A DNA stretch of 14,995 bases from Atopobiaceae bacterium UBA5363 (GTDB taxonomy: Bacteria > Actinomycetota > Coriobacteriia > Coriobacteriales > Atopobiaceae), in NCBI GenBank assembly GCA_002407925.1, contig DHPN01000011.1, forward strand, positions 71,692-86,686, written 5' to 3'. Under the pieces are notes generated by a model. It saw only the letters and a program-made list of their open reading frames with translations. It did no database searches and was not told the origin of the DNA. Below, piece after piece: positions 7,393-13,895 of the stretch (within the stretch, counting starts at the first letter, position 1; every line of letters begins with the position of its first letter). A program made the position numbers and the translations under genes.

Positions 7393-7420
7393 GAGGGCTA
7401 GCCTGAGAGTTGCCAGCATA

Positions 7421-7461
7421 GGCGCAAGCGCCGCTGGGGGCCAGGGCGTGCGCCGGCCCCT
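7421..7461. terminator. GC-rich double hairpin between convergent operons
   Basis: The 80-base gap between convergent ubiB and the exporter operon holds GGCGCAAGCGCC (7421-7432) and a second stem, GGGGCC (7437-7442) pairing with GGCCCC (7455-7460), whose loop can itself pair GGC with GCC. A GGCTAGCC palindrome sits at 7396-7403. There is no T-run, but the position suggests a bidirectional transcription barrier. Confidence 0.5.
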
Positions 7462-7472
7462 ACAAGCAAAGC

Positions 7473-9437
7473 CTATTCGAGCTCGAAGGCGCCAGTATAA
7501 AGCTGATAGTAGATCCCTTTTGCGGCAATGAGTTCGTCGTGGGTCCCGCGTTCGATGATGCGACCGTGATCGAGCACGATGATCACATCGGCGTTGCGGA
7601 CGGTCGAAAGCCGGTGGGCGATCACGAAGGTCGTCCTGCCATACATCAGGGCGTCCATACCCTTCTGCACGATCATTTCAGTGCGCGTGTCGATGGAGCT
7701 CGTCGCTTCGTCAAGGACCATGACGGGGGGGTCGGCGACGGCGGCACGTGCGATCGAAAGGAGCTGCCGCTGCCCCTGTGACAGCCGAGCTGCGTTGTCG
7801 GTAAGCATAGTCTGGTAGCCTTCGGGTAAGCGCATGATGAAGCTGTTGGCTCCGGCGAGCTTGGCCGCCCCTATACACTCCTCGTCGGTAGCATCGAGAC
7901 GACCGTAGCGGATGTTGTCCATGATGGTTCCCGTGAACAGGTTCGTGTCTTGCAGTACGATGCCGAGTGAGCGACGCAGGTCGTCTTTCTTGATCTTTTC
8001 AATGTTGATGCCGTCGTAGCGGATCTTGCCGCCGTTAATGTCGTAGAAGCGGTTGATCAGGTTAGTGATAGTCGTCTTTCCGGCGCCGGTCGCACCGACG
8101 AACGCTACTTTCTGTCCGGGCTTGGCATACAGAGAGATGTTGTGCAGCACCTCATGATTTGGCTCGTAGCCAAAGCTCACATCACTTAAGTGCACGTCAC
8201 CTCGCAGCGGCGTGTAGTCGACCGTCCCGTCGGCTTTGTGGGGATGCTTCCACGCCCACTTGTCAGTGCGCTGGCTGGTCTCCTTTTGCTGGCCATTTTT
8301 GTCAATATCAAAATTCACAAGCGTTACATAGCCTTGGTCGACCTCAGGCTGCTTATCAAGAAGGTCGAAGATGCGTTCTGCACCGGCAAGCCCCATGACG
8401 ACGAAGTTGATCTGGTTGGAGACCTGTCCGATCGACCCGGCGAAGCGCTTGGTCATGTTGAGGAACGGGATCACGACGTCGATCGTGAGCGCCATGCCAG
8501 AGATGGAGGGGGAGGGCGCTCCCACGGTCAGCATGATGCCGCCTGCGAGCGCGACGGCGACATACGCGACATTGCCAAGGTTCATCAAGACAGGACCGAG
8601 AATGTTGCCGTAGGTGTTGGCCTTGTCAGAAGCCTCGAAAAGAGATTCGTTAACCTCTTGGAACTCACGTTCCGTCTCTGCTTCGTGGGTGAAGACCTTA
8701 ATGACCTTCTCGCCATTCATGGCCTCTTCAACAAAACCTTCCGCGCGTCCCAGTTCCTGCTGCTGACGCAAGAAATAATGAGCTGAGCGGCTACCGAGGA
8801 AGCGCGTGATCCATATCATGAAGGCGACCATAATGAGCACGACGAGCGTCATAGACAGCGAATACCACAGCATGATGAGCAAAACTGACAGCATCGCAAC
8901 GCCTGTGGTAAGAATTTGCGGGAAGGCGACGCCGATGAGCTGACGTAGGGTGTCCACATCGTTGGTGTAGTGGCTCATGATGTCGCCGTGTTTGTTGGTG
9001 TCGAAGTAGCGAATAGGAAGGTCTTCCATGTGTTCGAACATCTGGTTGCGGACCTTCATCAGGGTGCCTTGTGTTACGACAGCCGTGAGCTGGGTCTGCA
9101 CGATTACGCAGACCATGCCAACGAGGTAGCAGATGATGAGTGTCGATATTATATGCAGCAACTGCGGCTCGGCGGCAACCCAATCACCTGATTGCCAGTA
9201 CTGTCCGATGACGGCTAGTGCCTGCTGCAAGAAGATCGAGGGCAGTGAAGCAAGGGTCGCCTGGGCGATGATGCAGACGACAATTAATATCGAGTAAACG
9301 TGATAGTAAGAGAAGACAAGCTTGAGCGTACGCTTGAGTGTCGTCATAGGATGTTGGGGGGCGTTGCCGCGAGTGCTAGCAGGCTTTTGGCTCCTTGCGC
9401 TGCTGGCTGCAGGAGCAGCCTTTGCGTCGTTAGACAT
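7473..9437 (-). CDS. Heterodimeric ABC exporter, catalytically canonical subunit
   Basis: A 654-residue half-transporter with six membrane helices (about 40-345) fused to an ATPase domain (about 412-654). The motifs are complete: Walker A GATGAGKTT (448-456), Q-loop Q496, Walker B VMVLDE with the catalytic E577, and switch H608 (IAHRLS). The signature is LSQGQ (552-556), not LSGGQ. An insertion of about 40 hydrophilic residues with a KWAWKH motif (about 372-411) lies between the two domains. The N-terminal 30 residues are Ala/Ser/Pro-rich; M31 is an alternative start, but M1 has AAGGA about 9 bases upstream and overlaps the upstream stop by 8 bases (ATGTCTAA), implying coupled translation. 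It pairs with the preceding gene to export an unknown lipid, drug or peptide out of the cell. The marR gene at the head of the operon favours a drug or toxic-compound substrate. Confidence 0.92.
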   Translation of the reverse strand: MSNDAKAAPAASSARSQKPASTRGNAPQHPMTTLKRTLKLVFSYYHVYSILIVVCIIAQATLASLPSIFLQQALAVIGQYWQSGDWVAAEPQLLHIISTLIICYLVGMVCVIVQTQLTAVVTQGTLMKVRNQMFEHMEDLPIRYFDTNKHGDIMSHYTNDVDTLRQLIGVAFPQILTTGVAMLSVLLIMLWYSLSMTLVVLIMVAFMIWITRFLGSRSAHYFLRQQQELGRAEGFVEEAMNGEKVIKVFTHEAETEREFQEVNESLFEASDKANTYGNILGPVLMNLGNVAYVAVALAGGIMLTVGAPSPSISGMALTIDVVIPFLNMTKRFAGSIGQVSNQINFVVMGLAGAERIFDLLDKQPEVDQGYVTLVNFDIDKNGQQKETSQRTDKWAWKHPHKADGTVDYTPLRGDVHLSDVSFGYEPNHEVLHNISLYAKPGQKVAFVGATGAGKTTITNLINRFYDINGGKIRYDGINIEKIKKDDLRRSLGIVLQDTNLFTGTIMDNIRYGRLDATDEECIGAAKLAGANSFIMRLPEGYQTMLTDNAARLSQGQRQLLSIARAAVADPPVMVLDEATSSIDTRTEMIVQKGMDALMYGRTTFVIAHRLSTVRNADVIIVLDHGRIIERGTHDELIAAKGIYYQLYTGAFELE

Positions 9438-11274
9438 GCTGGGCTTCCTTTTCGATCTCGCCTATCTTGACGTCGTGGGACTGCTTGTTCTGCGTCGTAT
9501 AGATCTCGCGGTAGATGTCAGAGCTCCTGAGCAGCTCCTCGTGGTTTCCGATGTCGACGATGCGGCCGTCGTTCATCACAATGATGCGGTCCGCGTCCTC
9601 CACAGAGCTTGTGCGTTGGGCGATGATGATCTTTGTCGTGTCAGGTATGTAGCTTTTCATGGCCTGGCGAATGAGCTTGTCGGTCTTGGTGTCCACGGCG
9701 CTTGTTGAGTCGTCCAAGATCAGCACCTTCGGGTTCTTGAGCAGGGCCCGTGCGATGCACAGGCGCTGCTTCTGGCCACCTGACACGTTGGTGCCGCCCT
9801 GCTCGATGTAGGTGTCGTAGCCCTTTGGCATGCGTTGGATAAACTCGTCAGCTTGGGCGAGTTTGCAGGCAGCGAGCATCTGCTCGTCAGTCGCCTTCTT
9901 GTTGCCCCAGCGGAGGTTATCCTTGATGGTTCCAGAAAAAAGAACATTGCGCTGCAAGACGACGGCAACAGCTCCGCGGAGTGTGTCGAGGTCATAGTCC
10001 CGTACGTCGTGGCCTCCGACGGAGACGGCTCCCTCAGTCGTGTCGTAAAGTCTACTTACGAGCTGAATCAGCGTAGATTTACTCGAGCCAGTACCGCCGA
10101 TGATGCCGATGGTCTCGCCGCTTCTGATGTGCAGGTTAACGTTGGACAGGGCCATGCGGCTGGCATTTGCAGAATACTTGAAGCTCACGTGGTCGAAGTC
10201 GATACGGCCATCGGGGACCTTCATAATTGGATCTTTTGGATTGGATATATCGGAGGTTTCCTTGAGCACCTCTGTGATACGTTGGGAACTCTCGATCGAC
10301 ATCGTGATCATCACGAAGATCATCGAGAGCATCATGAGGCTTATCAGTACGGAAAAACCGTAGGTGATCAGTGCTGAAATCTGTCCGAGGCCCATGAGTT
10401 GGCCTTGGCTGATGATGACGGCCTTTGAGCCGAAGTAGATGACGAAGGCGTAGATCGTGTCGACTGCGATGGTCATGACAGGCTGGTTCCACGCCAGTAT
10501 GCGCTCAACGTGGACGAAGTCATGGTAGAGAGTGCCGGAGGCCTTATCAAACTTCTTCTTCTCGTAGTCCTCGCGTACGAATGACTTCACGACGCGGATG
10601 CCAGAGACGTTTTCCTCCACGGAATCATTCAGACGGTCGTACTTGCGAAAGATGCGGCGGAAGATAGGCATGACCTTTATAGAGATCAGAAAGAGGAAGA
10701 AACCGAGGAAGATGGCCATGACTACATAAATTACCGCCATGGGACCGGCGGTAATGAAAGCCATGATGATCGCGAAAACAAGCATCATGGGGGAGCGGAT
10801 GGCCGTGCGGATGATCATCATGTAGGCCTGCTGCACGTTGTTGACGTCAGTCGTAAGGCGTGTGACAAGGGAGCTTGTTGAGAAGCGATCAATGTTGGAG
10901 AAGGAGAACTTCTGTACTTGATGGAAGATGTCTTGGCGGAGGTTCTTCGCAAGGCCTGCCGAGGCCTCCGAGCAGGTGATGCCAGCAACCGTGCCAAAGA
11001 ACAGCGACGCAAGAGCCATACATATTAGTACCACAGAGTAATGGGCGATTGCGCCCATGCCACCACCAAGGTTGATGGCATCAATCAAAAGGGCCGTTAC
11101 AAGAGGTAGGACGCATTCAAGGACAACCTCCCCTGTAACAAAGATGGGCGTGAGAATCGCAGGCTTTTTATACTCACGCACGGAGTGGCCGATGGTTTGT
11201 ATGACGTCGTGGAAGGAATACTGGACATCTCCGATGCCAAGACGCTTGACTAATTTTTTAGTGCTTGTTGGCAT
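9430..11274 (-). CDS. Heterodimeric ABC exporter, degenerate-site subunit
   Basis: A 614-residue half-transporter, six membrane helices (about 38-330) then an ATPase domain (about 355-614). Walker A is GGTGSSKST (393-401, Ser replacing the usual third Gly), Q-loop Q441, an intact signature VSGGQ (497-501), Walker B VLILDD (517-522) with Asp522 where the catalytic Glu is expected, and Gln553 in place of the switch His (IAQRTSS). Loss of both Glu and His is the pattern known for the degenerate site of heterodimeric exporters such as TM287/288, so this half should bind ATP but hydrolyse it poorly; hydrolysis should occur at the site made by the partner's Walker motifs and this subunit's VSGGQ. 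The start at 11274 follows AGAGGAGA and lies within the end of marR (25-base overlap). The longer frame to 11310 is rejected. Confidence 0.93.
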   Translation of the reverse strand: MPTSTKKLVKRLGIGDVQYSFHDVIQTIGHSVREYKKPAILTPIFVTGEVVLECVLPLVTALLIDAINLGGGMGAIAHYSVVLICMALASLFFGTVAGITCSEASAGLAKNLRQDIFHQVQKFSFSNIDRFSTSSLVTRLTTDVNNVQQAYMMIIRTAIRSPMMLVFAIIMAFITAGPMAVIYVVMAIFLGFFLFLISIKVMPIFRRIFRKYDRLNDSVEENVSGIRVVKSFVREDYEKKKFDKASGTLYHDFVHVERILAWNQPVMTIAVDTIYAFVIYFGSKAVIISQGQLMGLGQISALITYGFSVLISLMMLSMIFVMITMSIESSQRITEVLKETSDISNPKDPIMKVPDGRIDFDHVSFKYSANASRMALSNVNLHIRSGETIGIIGGTGSSKSTLIQLVSRLYDTTEGAVSVGGHDVRDYDLDTLRGAVAVVLQRNVLFSGTIKDNLRWGNKKATDEQMLAACKLAQADEFIQRMPKGYDTYIEQGGTNVSGGQKQRLCIARALLKNPKVLILDDSTSAVDTKTDKLIRQAMKSYIPDTTKIIIAQRTSSVEDADRIIVMNDGRIVDIGNHEELLRSSDIYREIYTTQNKQSHDVKIGEIEKEAQHV

Positions 11275-11753
11275 GACGGAATCTCCTCTTTTCCTTCGAT
11301 GGTCTTCCAATAGTTGGCAATACGGTCAAGCATCTCCACAAGCTGGACTTTCTCACTGTCGCTGAGAGGTATGAGGCTGTTGACCTCGAACTCATGTTTT
11401 TTAGCCTCGATCTCGACTGCCTTTGTGATGCCCTCATTGGTCAGACGAACATCAAGCTGCCGCCGGTCGTTCTCGAGAGGTGCACGTTCAATGAGCCCTT
11501 TTGTTTCGAGCTTGGAGAGAACCTCTGACAGCGAGGCGGCGGCGGTTCCCGCGTGTTCTTTCAACTCACTTTGCGTGAGGTGGGATCCGTTGCGCAAAAG
11601 CCAAGTGAGCACATGCTGTTTGCCAGCTCTGCCACCGGCATGGATGTGGAGAAAATAGCCGAAATAGCCGAAATCGTGCAAAACACGGTGCTCGATGCTC
11701 TCGTCAGCTGAACTCTGTACGTGAAAGTCATTTTTGTTCTGTGGTGCTAACGT
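11250..11753 (-). CDS. MarR-family regulator, unusual start codon
   Basis: A winged-helix regulator of the MarR family that probably represses its own operon and the downstream exporter. The HTH is about 57-90 (LTQSELKEHAGT, then SLSEVLSKLETKGLIER), followed by a wing with DRRQLDVRLT and a C-terminal dimerisation helix (about 130-155). The first canonical start, TTG at 11681, would begin inside helix 1 (at LHDFGYFGYF) and has no ribosome binding site. The frame is open back to a TAG at about 11770, and AAAGGAG (11759-11765) lies 5 bases before an in-frame ACG at 11753, with ATT at 11756 also possible. I place the start at ACG (167 residues), as near-cognate initiation or a mutated or miscalled ATG; the safe minimum is 11250-11681. 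A 9-base tandem repeat encodes GYF-GYF. The gene overlaps the exporter start by 25 bases. Confidence 0.75.
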   Translation of the reverse strand, partial: TLAPQNKNDFHVQSSADESIEHRVLHDFGYFGYFLHIHAGGRAGKQHVLTWLLRNGSHLTQSELKEHAGTAAASLSEVLSKLETKGLIERAPLENDRRQLDVRLTNEGITKAVEIEAKKHEFEVNSLIPLSDSEKVQLVEMLDRIANYWKTIEGKEEIPSCQQALKN

Positions 11754-11758
11754 AATGG

Positions 11759-11765
11759 CTCCTTT
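11759..11765 (-). promoter_or_regulatory. Ribosome binding site of marR
   Basis: AAAGGAG on the minus strand, about 15-20 bases downstream of the predicted transcription start. No ATG, GTG or TTG in the marR frame follows at a normal distance; the codons at 2 and 5 bases are ATT and ACG. It therefore decides that marR begins well upstream of the TTG at 11681. Confidence 0.6.
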
Positions 11766-11786
11766 CTAACAAAATCAGACCAGAAG

Positions 11787-11815
11787 AGATTAGGTACCTA
11801 AGTAATAAATGTCAA
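11787..11815 (-). promoter_or_regulatory. Sigma-A-type promoter of the marR-exporter operon
   Basis: On the minus strand a perfect -35 box TTGACA (11810-11815) is followed by exactly 17 bases and a -10 box TAATCT (11787-11792). The predicted transcription start is near 11779, just ahead of the AAAGGAG ribosome binding site at 11759-11765. This is the best promoter in the window. Confidence 0.8.
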
Positions 11816-11821
11816 GGTACC
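11790..11821. promoter_or_regulatory. Paired GGTACC palindromes, candidate MarR operator
   Basis: A 12-bp perfect palindrome TTAGGTACCTAA (11790-11801) overlaps the -10 box and spacer. A second GGTACC (11816-11821) abuts the far side of the -35 box, with 23 bases between equivalent positions, about two helical turns. A protein bound to both would cover the promoter. Autorepression by the adjacent MarR protein is the obvious inference; binding itself is not shown by sequence. Confidence 0.6.
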
Positions 11822-11827
11822 GAAATA

Positions 11828-11864
11828 TCTCTTTCATAAAGAGAACAAACCTTCGTCCACGAAG
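11828..11864. repeat. Two further inverted repeats upstream of the marR promoter
   Basis: TCTCTTT (11828-11834) and AAAGAGA (11838-11844) flank a CAT loop. CTTCGT (11851-11856) and ACGAAG (11859-11864) flank CC. Both lie about 50-85 bases upstream of the predicted marR transcription start. They could be activator or second-repressor sites, or remnants. The rest of the AT-rich 334-base gap (11757-12090) holds no convincing gene. Confidence 0.35.
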
Positions 11865-11993
11865 ACGGGCGCCAAGCTGGTGGAATTTTTGCTGGGGGAC
11901 TGATCCAGAACTCATTTTTAAAACAAGGGGACGTGTAATGCACCACTCATGACGGAAAATGAACCGTTTACGAATAAGTTTGATCAAGTTATA

Positions 11994-12045
11994 GGTAGAT
12001 ATGAGCTTTATAAGTCATAAAAGTTCATAATCTACCAAAGTAGAT
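11994..12045. promoter_or_regulatory. Repeated GTAGAT half-sites upstream of the deoR-fru operon
   Basis: GGTAGAT (11994-12000), ATCTAC (12030-12035) and GTAGAT (12040-12045) give a tight inverted repeat with a CAAA centre plus a third half-site about 29 bases away. They lie 45-95 bases before deoR in AT-rich DNA. Spaced half-sites allowing looping are common for DeoR-family repressors, so autoregulation is a fair inference. No promoter could be assigned with confidence. A CATAAT at 12026-12031 is a possible -10 box. Confidence 0.4.
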
Positions 12046-12054
12046 CACAACTAA

Positions 12055-12070
12055 TTTACATATTTACATA
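12055..12070. repeat. 8-base tandem repeat before deoR
   Basis: Two adjacent copies of TTTACATA end 20 bases before the deoR start codon. They may include a -10 element or give a weakly structured leader; copy-number change could alter promoter or ribosome-site spacing. Confidence 0.4.
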
Positions 12071-12090
12071 GTTCTGACGAAGGGGCGGAC

Positions 12091-12843
12091 ATGCTCGCGC
12101 AAGAAAGGCAAGACTACATCGCTCAGCTCGTGCGGGAGCGCGGCACCGTCTCAGCCAGCTTTTTGGTGCATGAGCTGAAGAGCTCCGTCTCTACCATTCG
12201 CAGGGACATTGACGAGCTTGATCGTGAAGGTCGCGTTTCCAAGGTCTATGGCGGCGCAACAGCGCCAGGTTCGCTTTCGTATGAGACGACAGAGCGGACA
12301 AATGACGAGAAGTATTCGCTCAATGTTGAGGCAAAAGACGCAATTGGCCGCTATGCGGCCTCCTTGGTCGAGCCGGGCGACTTTGTTTACATTGACACCG
12401 GCTCTACGACAGAGTGTCTCGTCAACCACCTCGAGCAAGTGGACGCGACATATGTCACGAATTCCACCACCACTGCGCAGAAACTGGTTCGCAAGGGCTT
12501 TCGCACCCTCATGCTAGGTGGCGAGCTGAAGGGCTCTACCGATGCGCTATTTGGCCCGGGCGCGATTGCGAGTCTTGAGCTCTATCACTTTACCAAGGGC
12601 TTTTGGGGCTGCAACGGAGTGACGCGCGCCCAAGGCTTCACGACGCCCGACGTTAACGAGGCCCAAGTTAAGAGGCTGGCAATGGAGCGCACTGGCGTGC
12701 GCTATGTGTTGTGCGACGCAGACAAGATCGGACGGGTCGCGCCGATTACCTTTGCCAAGTTCTCCTTTGCCGTACTCGTCACCTATGAGCTGAGAAACGA
12801 GCAGTATAAGAAATTTTCCAATGTGGTGGAGGTTTCAGCATGA
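12091..12843 (+). CDS. DeoR/GlpR-family regulator of fructose use
   Basis: A 250-residue repressor-type protein. The N-terminal DeoR helix-turn-helix (about 6-58) contains VSASFLVHELKSSVSTIRRDI and the wing GRVSKVYGGA. The C-terminal sugar-phosphate-sensing domain shows IDTGSTT (101-107), VTNS (122-125) and LGGELK (142-147), the phosphate-binding loops of the family. The start at 12091 follows AAGGGGCGG. Its end overlaps fruK by 4 bases (ATGA), so the two are translationally coupled. In homologous deoR-fruK-fruA operons the regulator responds to fructose 1-phosphate or fructose 1,6-bisphosphate and represses the operon; that ligand is inferred here. The half-sites at 11994-12045 are candidate targets. 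Confidence 0.9.
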   Translation: MLAQERQDYIAQLVRERGTVSASFLVHELKSSVSTIRRDIDELDREGRVSKVYGGATAPGSLSYETTERTNDEKYSLNVEAKDAIGRYAASLVEPGDFVYIDTGSTTECLVNHLEQVDATYVTNSTTTAQKLVRKGFRTLMLGGELKGSTDALFGPGAIASLELYHFTKGFWGCNGVTRAQGFTTPDVNEAQVKRLAMERTGVRYVLCDADKIGRVAPITFAKFSFAVLVTYELRNEQYKKFSNVVEVSA

Positions 12844-13757
12844 TCTATACCCTTACAACCAACCCGGCCATAGACATGAATGTCTTTTCTGAGCGGCTTG
12901 CGCCCAATTGTGTAACAAGGACCCGCGACGCTGTCTATACCCCCAACGGCAAGGGCCTCAATGTCTCGTTTACCCTTAAACACTTCGGCATTGACTCTGT
13001 CATCCTAGGGTTTTTTGGCGGGTTTACCGGAGAGTACATCGTCGAGGGCGCTGAGCGCGTCTGCCCGGTGCGGCCGGTGTGGATCGATGGCATCACGCGC
13101 GTAAACGTGTTCATTACGACCAACAAGGAAGAATACATACTTCCCAATGCAGGTGCGCGCGTGGCCGCGGCCGCCCAAAAGGAAATGCTTGAGGTGATTG
13201 ATGGTTGCGACGACCTTTCTTGCCTCGTCATTTCTGGTAGCCTGCCACCGGGGATCGACCCGAGCTACTACAACGAAGTCATAGACATCGTCCAGGCCAA
13301 GGGAGCTGAATTCATACTTGACATCTCGCATCCTTGCCTGGCCGAGCTTGTGCGGCGAAAGCCGTTGCTCATCAAGCCCAATGAGGCTGAGATCCAAAAG
13401 ATATTCGGCATACACATCCAAGATGAGACAGACGTCTTAGGCGCGTTGCGCAGCGTGCACGGGTTAGGCGCTCAAAACATTCTTCTGACGCTGGGAAGTA
13501 AGGGCGCCTACTTCTTTGGTGGAGGCCATGTCTGGCATGCCAACGCGGCAAAGGTGAAAGTCCTTTCCACCGCCTGCGCAGGGGATGCGTCCCTTGCAGG
13601 CTTCATTTCGGTCTGGGAAAAGGACTGCTCCGCAGTAAAAGACGCCCTGGTCAATGCTATGGCAACAGGAGGTTCCGTTGCGATGAGCGCCGGCCTAGGC
13701 GATTTTTCAGCAGTGAGGCAGCTGCGCAAGCAAATAGAGGTGATCCAAATGAAATGA
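12840..13757 (+). CDS. fruK: 1-phosphofructokinase
   Basis: Phosphorylates fructose 1-phosphate, produced by the fructose PTS, to fructose 1,6-bisphosphate using ATP, in the cytoplasm. The 305-residue PfkB-family protein opens with YTLTTNPAIDMN, then PNGKGLNVS (35-43), FFGGFTGEYI (58-67), ISGSLPPGID (131-140), KPNEAE (179-184), and the C-terminal ATP/catalytic block STACAGDASLAGF with catalytic Asp249. The anion-hole motif is normally GAGD; here the first Gly is Cys246. The start lies inside the end of deoR with GGAGG about 8 bases upstream. Tagatose-6-phosphate kinase (LacC) is a close relative, but fruA downstream favours fructose. Codon use resembles its neighbours. Confidence 0.93.
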   Translation: MIYTLTTNPAIDMNVFSERLAPNCVTRTRDAVYTPNGKGLNVSFTLKHFGIDSVILGFFGGFTGEYIVEGAERVCPVRPVWIDGITRVNVFITTNKEEYILPNAGARVAAAAQKEMLEVIDGCDDLSCLVISGSLPPGIDPSYYNEVIDIVQAKGAEFILDISHPCLAELVRRKPLLIKPNEAEIQKIFGIHIQDETDVLGALRSVHGLGAQNILLTLGSKGAYFFGGGHVWHANAAKVKVLSTACAGDASLAGFISVWEKDCSAVKDALVNAMATGGSVAMSAGLGDFSAVRQLRKQIEVIQMK

Positions 13758-13838
13758 TTGAGCGTTCGAAGGCGTATCAGTCTGCATTGCTGCTCTTGTG
13801 GCATTTCGCGCAAAAGAGGGTCGCACTACGAAGGAAGG

Positions 13839-13877
13839 GGTGCATTCGCACCTGAGGACTATGCCTGATGGGCATAG
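13839..13877 (+). promoter_or_regulatory. Two hairpins in the fruK-fruA leader
   Basis: GGTGC (13839-13843) pairs with GCACC (13848-13852) around ATTC. CTATGCC (13859-13865) pairs with GGCATAG (13871-13877) around TGATG. The second stem ends one or two bases before the strong GGAGGAGGGAG ribosome site of fruA. Such a placement could set fruA translation or the fruK/fruA mRNA ratio by processing. No T-run follows, so it is not a normal terminator. Confidence 0.45.
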
Positions 13878-13895
13878 AGGAGGAGGGAGTGTAAA

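Noticed and set aside
11790..11987. A 65-codon minus-strand frame upstream of marR, with an internal ATG giving about 41 residues
   Set aside because: No ribosome site, starts with TTG, runs through the predicted marR promoter and ends in the GGTACC palindrome. Some protein-like character (many Arg, Phe, Leu) could be a decayed gene end, but I cannot support it.
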